Source of the DNA: Candidatus Flavonifractor intestinipullorum
GTDB taxonomy: Bacteria; Bacillota; Clostridia; Oscillospirales; Oscillospiraceae
Reading direction: 5' to 3'
NCBI GenBank assembly: GCA_019118925.1
Contig: DWYC01000087.1
Span: forward strand, 1 to 64,000
DNA: 64,000 bases
The translations under genes were made by a program, and so were the position numbers. Below the pieces are notes generated by a model that saw nothing but the letters and a program-made list of their open reading frames with translations, ran no database searches and had not been told where the DNA came from. This document shows positions 9,331 through 17,297 of the stretch, piece by piece (positions within the stretch are counted from its first letter, which is position 1; every line of letters begins with the position of its first letter).

Positions 9331-9359
9331 TTGCCGGAAGGGCCATTTTGTGGTATGAT
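9331..9359 (+). promoter_or_regulatory. Sigma-A promoter for dnaD-dnaI
   Basis: TTGCCG (9331-9336), 17-bp spacer, TATGAT (9354-9359), with a TG one base ahead of the -10. Transcription would begin about 45 bp before dnaD. Confidence 0.7.
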
Positions 9360-9412
9360 AACCTAACCGTACCGGACCCGGAAGGGGCCCGGAGAAAAAA
9401 GGGAGGCGTGTT

Positions 9413-10384
9413 ATGGCGGGAAAGCTGCTGTATGCGGGCAATATTCTCTCGCTGCCGGCGGAGGCGGCCGACCGGCTGCTGGGGGCGGGAAACGGGGATG
9501 CGGCCCTGCTGTATCTGTACCTGCTGCGCCGGGGCGGGGTCTTTGAGCCGGAGCGGGCCGCCCGCACCCTCAGGTGGGAGGTGCGCCGGGGGGAGGAGGC
9601 CTTCGCCGCCCTGGTGCAGATGGGGCTGGCCGACCGGGAGGCCAAAGCTGCGCCCGCCCCTCAGCCCGAACCCGATGAGCCCCCGGAGTACACGGCGGCC
9701 GATCTGAACCGGGAGATGGAGGACACCGCCTCCCCCTTCCCGGCCCTGGTGGGGGAGGTGCAGCGCCGCCTGGGCAAGATCCTCTCCACCGCCGATTTAA
9801 AGATGCTCTATACGCTCTACGACTACCTGGCGCTGCCGGCGGAGGTCATTATGCTCCTGGTGAGCTGGTGCATCGAGGAGATGGAGCGCAAGTACGGCCC
9901 CGGCCGCCGGCCCCGAATGCCCCAGATCCGCAAGGAGGGCTTTGCCTGGCGGCGCCTGGGCCTGGACACCGCCGAGGCCGCCGAGGCCCACCTGCGCCGG
10001 CAGGCGGCCCTGCGCACCCGGACGGCCCAGGTGCTGCCCCTGCTGGACATCCGGGGACGGGAGCCCGTGGAGGCCGAACGAAAGTACATCGAGAGCTGGC
10101 TGGACATGGGCTTTGAGGACGGGGCCATCCGCCTGGCCTACGAGCGCACGGTTTTGCAGAAGCAGTCCATGAACTGGCGGTATATGAACTCCATTCTGAA
10201 GAGCTGGCACCAGAAGGGCCTGCACACCGTGGCCGCCATTCAGGCCGGGGACTCCGGCCGTCCCCGTCCCACCGCCCCGCAGCCCGCCCCCGCTCCGCCG
10301 GGGGAGGCCGAGCGCCGGGTGCGGGAGGACCTGGAGCGGATGCGGGAATATATGCGCCGCCAGCAAGACGGCGAGGGAGGGTAA
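9413..10384 (+). CDS. dnaD: DnaD-like replication initiation / helicase-loading protein
   Basis: 323-residue DnaD-domain protein that in low-GC Gram-positives remodels origin DNA and helps load the replicative helicase. The N-terminal ~90 residues form a winged-helix-like region, followed by a Pro/Glu linker and one or two DnaD (DnaB_2) domains at about 115-275; the second ends in YMNSILKSWHQKG, the diagnostic YxxxILxxW motif. GGGAGGC lies seven bases before the ATG. The C-terminal tail is Pro/Ala-rich then basic. It is followed three bases later by a dnaI-like loader, so the two products very likely work together. Confidence 0.88.
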   Translation: MAGKLLYAGNILSLPAEAADRLLGAGNGDAALLYLYLLRRGGVFEPERAARTLRWEVRRGEEAFAALVQMGLADREAKAAPAPQPEPDEPPEYTAADLNREMEDTASPFPALVGEVQRRLGKILSTADLKMLYTLYDYLALPAEVIMLLVSWCIEEMERKYGPGRRPRMPQIRKEGFAWRRLGLDTAEAAEAHLRRQAALRTRTAQVLPLLDIRGREPVEAERKYIESWLDMGFEDGAIRLAYERTVLQKQSMNWRYMNSILKSWHQKGLHTVAAIQAGDSGRPRPTAPQPAPAPPGEAERRVREDLERMREYMRRQQDGEGG

Positions 10385-10387
10385 GGT

Positions 10388-11392
10388 ATGGCATACGACC
10401 CCAATGTGCTCCGCCGGGCCACCCGGCGCTTGACCGAGCGCCGCCGCCGGCGGGAGGAGGAGCAGGACCGCCGCCGGGCGGAGATCTTCCAAAAAGTGCC
10501 CCAGGCGGCCCAGCTGGACCGGGAGCTGCGGCGGACGGTGGTGGACATCATCGCCGCCTCCCTGCGGGAGGGGAGCGACCCCGCCCCCGCCCTGGAGCAG
10601 GTGCGCACGCGGAATCTGGACCTGCAGAGCAGGCTTGCCGAGCTCCTGCGCCGCAATGGCTACCCGCCGGACGCCCTGGAGGACAGGCCCGCCTGCCCCC
10701 GCTGCGGGGACACCGGCTGGGTGGGGGCCGAAATGTGCTCCTGCCTGCGGGCGCTGTGCACCCAGGAGCAGATTCAGGAGCTCTCCAAGCTGCTGGACCT
10801 GGGGGAGCAGTCCTTCGACACGTTCTCCCTGGACTACTACAGCGACCGGCCCTGGCCCGGGGAGTCCGAGACGCCCCGGGAGCGGATGGACTTCATCCGG
10901 GACGTGTGCTACAACTACGCCACCAAATTTCCCAAATTCATCTACCGGAATCTCTTCCTCACCGGCGCGCCCGGGCTGGGCAAGACCTTCCTGTCGGCCT
11001 GCATCGCCCGCACCGTGTCCGAGCGGGGCTACTCGGTGGTCTACGATACGGCGGTGAACATTTTCGCCCGCTTTGAGGAGCAGAAATTCGCCCGGGATCA
11101 GGAGGAGGCCCGGGACGCCCGGGATGAGACCCGGCGCTACCTCCAGTGCGACCTGCTCATCCTGGACGACCTGGGCAGCGAGATGACCACCCCCTTTGTC
11201 CAGTCGGCCCTCTATACCCTCATCAACGGCCGCCTCACCGCCCAGCGGCGCACGGTCATCTCCTCCAACCTCTCCATGGACGAGGTCCGGCGGCGCTACT
11301 CCGCCCAGAGCGCCTCCCGCCTGGAGGGGGAGTACCGGGTGCTGCCCTTCTATGGGGAGGATATCCGCCTGCTGCGCAAGGGAAAGGAATAA
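10388..11392 (+). CDS. dnaI: DnaI/DnaC-type helicase loader ATPase
   Basis: AAA+ ATPase of 334 aa that loads the replicative helicase onto single-stranded DNA. Walker A GAPGLGKT is at 193-200 and Walker B LLILDDLGSE at 256-265; the sensor and box VII arginines follow (SSNLSMDEVRRRY). The N-terminal helicase-binding region is long and basic and carries a zinc-like knuckle, CPRCGDTG...CSC (103-119), found in DnaI-type loaders. It is translationally close to dnaD (3 bp gap). No terminator is obvious before the next small gene. Confidence 0.9.
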   Translation: MAYDPNVLRRATRRLTERRRRREEEQDRRRAEIFQKVPQAAQLDRELRRTVVDIIAASLREGSDPAPALEQVRTRNLDLQSRLAELLRRNGYPPDALEDRPACPRCGDTGWVGAEMCSCLRALCTQEQIQELSKLLDLGEQSFDTFSLDYYSDRPWPGESETPRERMDFIRDVCYNYATKFPKFIYRNLFLTGAPGLGKTFLSACIARTVSERGYSVVYDTAVNIFARFEEQKFARDQEEARDARDETRRYLQCDLLILDDLGSEMTTPFVQSALYTLINGRLTAQRRTVISSNLSMDEVRRRYSAQSASRLEGEYRVLPFYGEDIRLLRKGKE

Positions 11393-11473
11393 AAAACACT
11401 TCGGGGACACCTGCTGGCCATATGCGAGAAGTACGGGAAAGACACGAACTGTTTTTTTAGGAGGGAATGCAGT

Positions 11474-11722
11474 ATGAAACGCGTCATTCTGGAGATCGCA
11501 TTTTTGGTCCTGGGCCTGGGGGGAATGCTGGGCCAGATCGCCTGCGCCATGCCTCTGGTGGTGGAGAACGCCCGGACCAGCACGACCCGGGGTCCGGGCG
11601 AGCTGTGGGACGCCCTGTTTCAGTACATGGATCTGGAGATCCTCTTTTTCGCCTGCGCGGCGGTGTTCGTCCTGGGGCTGGTTCTGGCCGTCTGGGACTA
11701 TATCCGGGGAAGCCGGACCTGA
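11474..11722 (+). CDS. Small two-helix membrane protein, function unknown
   Basis: 82-residue hydrophobic protein with two predicted membrane helices (about 5-27 and 52-75) and a short basic C-terminus. AGGAGGG nine bases before the ATG supports translation. It lies 81 bp after dnaI on the same strand and before a strong hairpin. I do not recognise the family; there is no motif to suggest a role. Confidence 0.65.
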   Translation: MKRVILEIAFLVLGLGGMLGQIACAMPLVVENARTSTTRGPGELWDALFQYMDLEILFFACAAVFVLGLVLAVWDYIRGSRT

Positions 11723-11740
11723 GAAGAATATAGAAAAAGA

Positions 11741-11768
11741 GAGCGGGACGGCCTGGGCCGTCCCGCTC
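11741..11768 (-). terminator. Terminator between convergent genes
   Basis: Perfect 13-bp stem (GAGCGGGACGGCC) with a 2-base loop; on the minus strand it is followed by TCTTTTTC, so it ends the oxidoreductase transcript and may stop plus-strand read-through. Confidence 0.8.
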
Positions 11769-11785
11769 CGCTGTGTACGGAAACG

Positions 11786-12178
11786 TTAGAATTTCACCGT
11801 CCGGGGGGCCTCCGTAAAGGAGGAGAAGGTGGCGGTAACCCCCTCCAGAGCGAAGATCTGGGTGTTGCCGTCGCCGGGCTGGTACATGCTCTGCAGGGAG
11901 GGATAGGCGTCCAGCATGTGTTTCTGGGCCTCCAACCGGGGCTCCTCTACGGCGGTAGCGGCCAGGCGCAGCCAGCGCTCCCCGTCGAAGGCGCACAGTT
12001 CCACCCTGGGGTTGCGGAGCATCTGGCGGGAGACCTCCTTGACCTTGCCGGTCTGGATGGTCAGACGCCCGTCAAAGAGGTCGATGGTGCCGAAGGGGCG
12101 CACACGGGGCTGGCCGTCCTCCTCGGTGGCCAGGTAATAGGTGCCGCATTTTTTCAGAAATTCATACACTTCCTGCAT
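11786..12178 (-). CDS. Pyridoxamine 5'-phosphate oxidase-family (split-barrel flavin) protein
   Basis: 130-residue split-barrel protein of the PNPOx-like FMN-binding family (single compact domain, MQEVYEFLKKCGTYYLATEEDGQPRVRPFG start). Such proteins bind FMN, F420 or heme and reduce small substrates; many are annotated only as pyridoxamine-phosphate-oxidase-related. The start at 12178 has the strong site AAGGAGG eight bases upstream, so the longer frame is rejected. The neighbour upstream is a pyridoxal kinase, which hints at vitamin B6 metabolism, but each has its own promoter and true PdxH is longer, so the reaction is not assigned. Confidence 0.85.
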   Translation of the reverse strand: MQEVYEFLKKCGTYYLATEEDGQPRVRPFGTIDLFDGRLTIQTGKVKEVSRQMLRNPRVELCAFDGERWLRLAATAVEEPRLEAQKHMLDAYPSLQSMYQPGDGNTQIFALEGVTATFSSFTEAPRTVKF

Positions 12179-12211
12179 AGTGATACCTCCTTGCCGCAGG
12201 ATTACAGCAAA

Positions 12212-12217
12212 ATCATA
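12212..12217 (-). promoter_or_regulatory. Extended -10 promoter for the split-barrel gene
   Basis: Minus-strand TGTGG-TATGAT, about 35 bp before the start codon; -35 is weak. It makes the gene independent of pdxK. Confidence 0.4.
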
Positions 12218-12247
12218 CCACAAAACAGGGAAAAAGGGAAGAGGGCC

Positions 12248-13090
12248 TCAGGCCATCAGCTCGCCCAGCAGGGCTTCGAACTCCACGCCATCCAGAAGGG
12301 GCGTGCCGAGGGCCAGCGTATGGGCGGCGCAGCGCTGTACAAACGCCACGGCCCGGGCGGAGGCGGCCTCCAGCGGCCGCTTGCGCAGCAGCTCTCCCAG
12401 GAGCACACTGGCGAAGAGGTCCCCGGTCCCGGGGAAGTGGCCCGGAATCTCCGGAGCCTGGGCGAAGGAGACCGCCCCGCTTTGGCGGTCCAGACAACCG
12501 GCGCCCACCTGACCGGGAGAAAAGCTCACGCCGGTGATCACCACCGAGCGCGCCCCATTCTGCGAGAGGCGCTCCAGCCAGCGGGAAAGCTGTTCCTTGC
12601 TGGTGGGGACGGCGGAGTAGGGCTCCCCCAACAGCAGGGCGGCCTCGGTCAGATTGGGGGTGATCAGATCGGCCTCGGCGGCCAGAAGGCCCATGCGCCG
12701 GCACATGTCCGGCGTGTAGGTGGCGTAGAGCCGGCCGTGGTCCCCCATCACCGGGTCCACCAGAACCAGAGTATCCGCCCGCCGGAACTTCTGAAGAAAG
12801 GTGCGCAGCAGGTCGATCTGCCGCTCCGACCCCAGAAAACCGCTGTAGATGGCGTCAAACCGGGCGCCCAGCTCCGCCCAGTGCGTCCAGGTGGGCTCCA
12901 TCCGGTCGGTGAGGTCCAGAAAGCAGGACCGGGGGGAGGGCGGATAGGCCGTATGCGCCGAGAGATAGGCCGTGAGCAGCGTACTGCACCGGTTGCCCAT
13001 GGCCGAGAGTACGGGCAGCACCACCGTCATGGAGCAGCGGCCATATCCGGAGAGGTCGTGGATGGCGGCCACCTGGGGCGCCTGTTTCAT
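12248..13090 (-). CDS. pdxY: Pyridoxal/pyridoxamine kinase (PfkB/ribokinase fold)
   Basis: 280-residue kinase that phosphorylates pyridoxal, pyridoxine or pyridoxamine for PLP salvage. Features: N-terminal AIHDLSGYGRCSM substrate segment, VDPVMGDHGRLY (Mg-ATP side), DLITPNLTEA, and the anion-hole motif GTGDLFASVLLGELL with the catalytic Asp near residue 225. Length is normal for PdxK/PdxY. A consensus-like promoter lies at 13141-13169. PdxK versus PdxY cannot be separated by eye. Confidence 0.88.
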   Translation of the reverse strand: MKQAPQVAAIHDLSGYGRCSMTVVLPVLSAMGNRCSTLLTAYLSAHTAYPPSPRSCFLDLTDRMEPTWTHWAELGARFDAIYSGFLGSERQIDLLRTFLQKFRRADTLVLVDPVMGDHGRLYATYTPDMCRRMGLLAAEADLITPNLTEAALLLGEPYSAVPTSKEQLSRWLERLSQNGARSVVITGVSFSPGQVGAGCLDRQSGAVSFAQAPEIPGHFPGTGDLFASVLLGELLRKRPLEAASARAVAFVQRCAAHTLALGTPLLDGVEFEALLGELMA

Positions 13091-13140
13091 AGGGGGTCAC
13101 TCCTTTGGGAGCCCGGCCCGCGGCCGGGTGAATGGACACT

Positions 13141-13169
13141 ATTATAGCCCCTTTTTGTACGCGGCGCAA
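13141..13169 (-). promoter_or_regulatory. Sigma-A promoter for pdxY
   Basis: Minus strand TTGCGC, 17-bp spacer, TATAAT. Its -35 directly abuts the plus-strand -35 of the tRNA promoter. Confidence 0.65.
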
Positions 13170-13198
13170 TTGACTTTTTACCGGATGAATGCTAAACT
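13170..13198 (+). promoter_or_regulatory. Promoter for tRNA-Leu
   Basis: TTGACT (13170-13175), 17 bp, TAAACT (13193-13198) with TGC ahead of the -10; start expected about 20 bp before the tRNA. Confidence 0.65.
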
Positions 13199-13224
13199 TA
13201 TAAAATACAGTTATATTTCGGCCG

Positions 13225-13309
13225 GCGGGTATGGCGGAATTGGCAGACGCGCAGGATTTAGGTTCCTGTGAAGAGATTCGTGTGGGTTCGACCCCCACTA
13301 CCCGTACCA
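13225..13309 (+). tRNA. tRNA-Leu (anticodon UAG)
   Basis: 85 nt including encoded CCA. Acceptor GCGGGTA pairs with TACCCGT (last pair G-U), anticodon stem CAGGA/TCCTG encloses loop TTTAGGT giving anticodon TAG (reads CUA/CUN), the long variable arm of class II tRNAs is present, and the T arm is GTGGG-TTCGACC-CCCAC. Discriminator A is followed by CCA. Confidence 0.97.
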
Positions 13310-13310
13310 C

Positions 13311-13350
13311 GTCGGAGCAAGCTATGTATCGCTTGCTCCGACTTATTTTA
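13311..13350 (+). terminator. tRNA-Leu terminator
   Basis: 12-bp perfect stem GTCGGAGCAAGC with an 8-base loop, followed by TTATTTTAT, starting one base after the CCA. Confidence 0.85.
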
Positions 13351-13357
13351 TAAGTCA

Positions 13358-13506
13358 GAGCGCGCTCACGCCGATGCTCCTCCTCTCCACATCGCAACCG
13401 TTTACGCTGGGTTGCGATGTGGGTCCGCCGCTCTGCGGCGGTTTTTTCTTATCGCAAGGAAATCTCGATTTTAACCGTCCCTTCCACATTGGAGCGCGCT
13501 CATGCC
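13358..13506 (+). repeat. Paired palindromic repeats flanking a double hairpin
   Basis: This gene-free stretch between the tRNA and vanR holds two copies of GAGCGCGCTCAYGCC (13358-13372 and 13492-13506, 14 of 15 identical), the first ten bases of which are a palindrome. Between them lie a 13-bp perfect hairpin (CCACATCGCAACC, 13387-13399 with 13410-13422) and an intrinsic terminator. It could be a small structured RNA or an intergenic repeat element; no coding gene is visible. Confidence 0.5.
13425..13447 (+). terminator. Intrinsic terminator upstream of vanR
   Basis: CCGCCGC-TCT-GCGGCGG stem-loop followed by six T. It isolates the van operon from upstream transcription or ends a short RNA containing the preceding hairpin. 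Confidence 0.75.
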
Positions 13507-13617
13507 CCTGCGCGTCCTTCCCGCGAGGGGGAGTGGAAATTTCCTCTGCGCTATGCTATATTGAGAAAGAACGTTTGGCCGCTGGACGGCCGGACCATAC
13601 GCAGATAGGAGAGCATG

Positions 13618-14310
13618 ATGGGAGCGGAAATTCTGATCGTCGATGACGAGGCTGCGATTGCAGATCTGGTGGAAGTGTACTTGAAAAACGAGGGCTACAC
13701 GGTCCATAAATTTGATAACGCCGCCGATGCCCTGGCGTGTGTGGAGCGGGATGCGCTGGATCTGGCGATTCTGGACGTCATGCTCCCCGATATGGACGGC
13801 TTTACCCTTTGCCAGAAGATTCGGGAGCGCCATCTCTTCCCGATCTTGATGCTCACGGCCAAGGTGGAGGACATGGACAAGATCACCGGCCTGACGCTGG
13901 GGGCCGACGACTATATCACAAAGCCCTTCAACCCCCTGGAGCTGGTGGCCCGGGTCAAGACGCAGCTGCGGCGGTATACCCGCTACAACCCGGGCGGCGG
14001 AGGAGAGAGCGTCCAGGATTACGACATCCGGGGCCTTCAGATTTCAAAGGCCACCCATAAATGCGTTTTGTTCGGGGAGGAGCTGGCTCTGACCCCGCTG
14101 GAGTTCTCCATCCTGTGGTATCTGTGCAGCCGCCAGGGGAAGGTGGTCTCCAGCGAGGAGCTGTTCGAGCGCGTATGGGGGGAGAAATATATGGACAGTA
14201 ACAATACGGTCATGAGCCACATCGCCCGCCTGCGGGAGAAGATGCACGAGAACAGCCGCAGGCCCAAGTTCATCAAGACCGTCTGGGGGGTGGGCTACAC
14301 CATTGAGTAG
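13618..14310 (+). CDS. vanR: VanR-type response regulator (OmpR/PhoB family)
   Basis: 230-residue response regulator: receiver domain with acidic pocket (VDDE) and phospho-acceptor Asp in LDVMLPDMDG, switch residues in LMLTAK and KPFNPLEL, then an OmpR-type winged helix ending WGVGYTIE. It would activate the downstream ligase operon when phosphorylated by VanS. Two adjacent ATGs exist (13615 and 13618); AGGAG is only three bases before the first and six before the second, so 13618 is preferred. Its last bases overlap the TTG start of vanS. High similarity to VanR of vanG clusters is by motif reading; context with vanG makes the name credible. Confidence 0.88.
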   Translation: MGAEILIVDDEAAIADLVEVYLKNEGYTVHKFDNAADALACVERDALDLAILDVMLPDMDGFTLCQKIRERHLFPILMLTAKVEDMDKITGLTLGADDYITKPFNPLELVARVKTQLRRYTRYNPGGGGESVQDYDIRGLQISKATHKCVLFGEELALTPLEFSILWYLCSRQGKVVSSEELFERVWGEKYMDSNNTVMSHIARLREKMHENSRRPKFIKTVWGVGYTIE

Positions 14311-15409
14311 GCGAAAAGAACGCACGCCCTCGCCGGAGCGGGGGCGCAGCCGGGCGCTGCGGACCTGGGGCTTCTATCTGCTGGCGCTGACCGCCTGGGT
14401 GACGGTGGTGCTGGCGGTGAGCATCACGGGATTTCTGCTCTGCCGCTCTATATTATGGTATGAGACCAATCCGCTCTACCAACTGCTCAACTGGATACGG
14501 GATTACTACTTTTTTGTGCTAATTGCCGCCATTCTCCTGGGGTGGGTGGTCATCAGCTATTTTTTCATTGGGCGTCCGGTGCGCAATCTGGAACTGCTGC
14601 TGGCCGGGGCGGAGGAGCTGGCCCATCCCACGGATACGCCCATCCGCCTGCCCGAGGGGATGGAGAGCGCCGAGGCCCAGCTCAACCAGGTCCGGGAGCA
14701 GGCCCTCCGGGATGCCCGGGCCGCCCGGGACGCCGAGCAGCGGAAGAACGACCTGGTGGTCTACCTGGCCCACGACCTGAAAACGCCTCTGACCAGCGTC
14801 ATCGGCTATCTCACGCTGCTGCGGGACGAGCCGCAGCTCTCCCCGGAGATGCGCGGGCGGTACACCGGCGTGGCTCTGGAGAAGGCCGAGCGCCTGGAGG
14901 ATTTGATCAACGAATTCTTCGACATCACCCGCTTCAGCCTCACCCATCTGGAGCTGGAAAAGCGGGACACCGATCTCCGCCGGATGCTGGAGCAGATGTG
15001 CAGCGAGTTTGGGCCGGTCCTGGCCGGACGGCAGATGCGCTGTGAACTGGATCTGCCCCAGGAGCTGCGGATTGTCTGCGACCCGGACAAGATGGCGCGG
15101 GTGATGGATAACCTCCTCAACAACGCCTGCCACTACGCCTATCCCGGCTCCACCGTGTATGTAAGGGCCTGGGAGGAGGAAAAGCGCGTCTGCATGACTT
15201 TCCGCAACGCGGGCGCCACCATCCCGCCGGAAAAACTCGCGCGGATGTTTGAGCAGTTTTTCCGCCTGGACACCTCCCGGGGGACCCGGACCGGGAACGC
15301 CGGCTTGGGTCTGGCCATTGCCAAGGAGATCGTGGAGGCCCACGGCGGCACCATCGCCGCCCAGAGCGCCGAGGAGCAGGTCGTCTTTACCGTTGTACTG
15401 CCCCGGTAA
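14303..15409 (+). CDS. vanS: VanS-type sensor histidine kinase
   Basis: 368-residue membrane kinase. Two transmembrane helices (about 20-48 and 70-92) enclose a very short external loop, as in VanS of vanG/vanC clusters; a HAMP-like linker and coiled coil lead to the H box YLAHDLKTPLTSVIGYL with His157, then N box DNLLNNACHYA and the GLGLAIAKEI G box. It begins at a TTG that overlaps vanR by 8 bp, with a G-rich site in vanR; no ATG exists before the first helix. It probably senses a cell-wall antibiotic or lipid II state and phosphorylates VanR. Confidence 0.87.
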   Translation: MSRRKERTPSPERGRSRALRTWGFYLLALTAWVTVVLAVSITGFLLCRSILWYETNPLYQLLNWIRDYYFFVLIAAILLGWVVISYFFIGRPVRNLELLLAGAEELAHPTDTPIRLPEGMESAEAQLNQVREQALRDARAARDAEQRKNDLVVYLAHDLKTPLTSVIGYLTLLRDEPQLSPEMRGRYTGVALEKAERLEDLINEFFDITRFSLTHLELEKRDTDLRRMLEQMCSEFGPVLAGRQMRCELDLPQELRIVCDPDKMARVMDNLLNNACHYAYPGSTVYVRAWEEEKRVCMTFRNAGATIPPEKLARMFEQFFRLDTSRGTRTGNAGLGLAIAKEIVEAHGGTIAAQSAEEQVVFTVVLPR

Positions 15410-15414
15410 GAAAA

Positions 15415-15512
15415 TCACAAGAAGTTCAGCGGACAATCGCAAGAAGATCAAAAGAGAACGTCCATACAATTTTCGCCTTGTTTTGGTACCATTTTGGTAG
15501 CAAGACAAGGCG
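15415..15512 (+). promoter_or_regulatory. Candidate VanR-controlled promoter and attenuator before vanG
   Basis: Two 14-bp direct repeats of TCRCAAGAAGWTCA (15415-15428 and 15437-15450, 12 of 14 identical) are spaced 22 bp, about two helical turns; a -10-like TACAAT follows at 15465-15470 with no good -35. Then CGCCTTGT (15474-15481) pairs with ACAAGGCG (15505-15512) around an inner TACC/GGTA stem and runs into TTTTTG, a terminator-like hairpin 24 bp before the vanG start. Operator and attenuator roles are inference. Confidence 0.55.
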
Positions 15513-15536
15513 TTTTTGTTTGGGAGGTTTTTGGAT

Positions 15537-16574
15537 ATGAAACGGATCTTAGTATTCTTCGGCGGCTGTTCCACCGAGTACGGCGTATCCCTCCAGTCGG
15601 CCCACGCGGTGCTGGCCCACATGGACCCGGCCCGCTTCCGCCCGGTTATGGTGGGCATTACCCGGGAGGGCGTTTGGCTGCACTACACCGGAGGGGTGGA
15701 CGGCATCGCCGCGGATACCTGGCGGGAGGGCCCCTGTGTGAGCTGCACCCTCGCGCTGGACCGGGGACGGCGGGAGCTCCTCCTGTTGGACGGAAGCGGA
15801 GCGCGGATTCCCTTTGACGCGGCGTTCCCGGTGCTCCACGGCAAGAACGGGGAGGACGGCACCCTCCAGGGGCTGCTGGAGCTGGCGGATATTCCGGTGA
15901 TTGGATGCGGCGCCCTCTCCAGCGCGCTGTGCATGGACAAGGACCGGGCCCACAAGCTGGCCGCTCTGGCCGGGGTGCGGGTCCCCCGCAGCGCGCTGTT
16001 CGGCCGGGGGGCCGGGCCGGCGGCGCTGCAAAAGGCGGCGGCGGAGCTGGGCTATCCCCTCTTTGTAAAGCCCGTCCGGTCCGGGTCCTCCTTCGGCGTC
16101 ACCCGGGTCGCCGGACCGGAGGAGCTGCCCGGTGCGGCGGCGGCCGCCTTTGCCCACGACCGGGAAATCCTCTTGGAGGAGTCCATCCCCGGCTTTGAGG
16201 TGGGCTGCGCAGTGCTGGGGACCCGGACGCTCCGCGTGGGAATGGTGGACGAGATTGAACTCGCCCGGGGCTTTTTCGACTTCGAGGAAAAGTACACCCT
16301 TAAGACCTCCGCCATCCACTGCCCCGCCCGCATTCCTCCGGAGAAAGCCGCCCGGATTCAGGCGGCCGCCCAGACGGTCTACCGGGCGCTGGACTGCAAG
16401 GGGTTTGCCCGGGTGGATCTGTTCCTCACGCCCGGCGGGGAGATTGTCTTTCACGAGGTGAATACCATCCCCGGCTTTACCGCCCACAGCCGCTACCCCA
16501 ATATGATGCGCTGCGCCGGAATGAGCTTTTCCGAGCTCATCACCCGCATCATCGAGACGGAGGTGGAGGGATGA
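15537..16574 (+). CDS. vanG: VanG-type D-alanine--D-serine ligase
   Basis: 345-residue ATP-grasp ligase of the Ddl/Van family, making D-Ala-D-Ser (or D-Ala-D-Ala) for the peptidoglycan stem. Very close to VanG signatures: GGCSTEYGVSLQSAHAV, FPVLHGKNGEDGTLQG, LSSALCMDKDRAHKL, FVKPVRSGSSFGVT and the omega-loop EKYTLKTSAI, where EKYxLK is the D-Ser-type motif instead of the D-lactate motif of VanA/B; the Mg-binding end is FHEVNTIPGFTAHSRYP. GGGAGG nine bases before the ATG at 15537 favours it over an upstream in-frame ATG. Peptide-ending specificity is inferred from motif and from the operon (VanXY and racemase follow). Confidence 0.9.
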   Translation: MKRILVFFGGCSTEYGVSLQSAHAVLAHMDPARFRPVMVGITREGVWLHYTGGVDGIAADTWREGPCVSCTLALDRGRRELLLLDGSGARIPFDAAFPVLHGKNGEDGTLQGLLELADIPVIGCGALSSALCMDKDRAHKLAALAGVRVPRSALFGRGAGPAALQKAAAELGYPLFVKPVRSGSSFGVTRVAGPEELPGAAAAAFAHDREILLEESIPGFEVGCAVLGTRTLRVGMVDEIELARGFFDFEEKYTLKTSAIHCPARIPPEKAARIQAAAQTVYRALDCKGFARVDLFLTPGGEIVFHEVNTIPGFTAHSRYPNMMRCAGMSFSELITRIIETEVEG

Positions 16575-17290
16575 AGCGCTGCAACACGCTCCTCCTGGTC
16601 AACGCGTCCCACCCCATGCCCGCCGCCGCCGCGCCGGAGCTGGCCGCGCTGGACCGGCGCTGGCCGGAGGTAACGCTGGAGCGCCGGGCGGCGGGGCTGC
16701 TCCGGGCCTGCGTCCGGGCGGTGGGCGGACAGGGGGCCATCCGGCCCGTCTCCGGCTGGCGCAGCCGGGAGGAGCAGCAGGCCATCTGGGACGCCACACT
16801 GGACCGGGAGGGCGAGGAATTCACCCGAAAGTATGTGGCCCGCCCCGGGTGCAGCGAACACCAGACGGGGCTGGCCATCGACCTGGGGGAAGAGATGGAG
16901 GAGATAGACTTCATCCGTCCCGCGTTCCCCGAGGACGGCGTGTGCGGCGCGTTCCGGCGGCAGGCGGCGCAGTACGGGTTTATTCTGCGCTATCCCGCGG
17001 GGAAAGAGGCGGTGACCGGAATCGCCCATGAGCCCTGGCATTTCCGCTACGTGGGCGTCCCCCACGCCGGGGTCATGGCGGAGCTGGGACTGACTTTGGA
17101 GGAGTATCTCGCGCTCCTGCGCCGGGACTACGCCCGGCGGCCCCTGTGTCTGCGCTCCGGCCCCTATGCGTTCCAGATCCAATCGTATAGCGGCGAAGAG
17201 GACCTCCCCGCCGCGCCCCTGCCGGCGGGGACCTACCGCCAGGTGTCGGAGGACAACTGCGGCGGGTTTGTGGTCACGACCTGGAGGTGA
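16571..17290 (+). CDS. vanXY: VanXY/VanY-type D,D-carboxypeptidase
   Basis: 239-residue zinc peptidase of the VanY family, expected to hydrolyse D-Ala-D-Ala dipeptide and/or remove terminal D-Ala from pentapeptide so that only D-Ala-D-Ser precursors remain. Zinc and catalytic residues are intact: SEHQTGLAID (His97, Asp104) and HEPWHFRYVG (Glu154, His157); the SGWRS substrate segment is at 61-65. There is no signal peptide or membrane helix, which fits cytoplasmic bifunctional VanXY of vanG/vanC operons and not membrane-bound VanY. It overlaps vanG by four bases (ATGA), with GGAGGTGGAGG as ribosome site. Confidence 0.85.
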   Translation: MKRCNTLLLVNASHPMPAAAAPELAALDRRWPEVTLERRAAGLLRACVRAVGGQGAIRPVSGWRSREEQQAIWDATLDREGEEFTRKYVARPGCSEHQTGLAIDLGEEMEEIDFIRPAFPEDGVCGAFRRQAAQYGFILRYPAGKEAVTGIAHEPWHFRYVGVPHAGVMAELGLTLEEYLALLRRDYARRPLCLRSGPYAFQIQSYSGEEDLPAAPLPAGTYRQVSEDNCGGFVVTTWR

Positions 17291-17297
17291 GGGAGCC

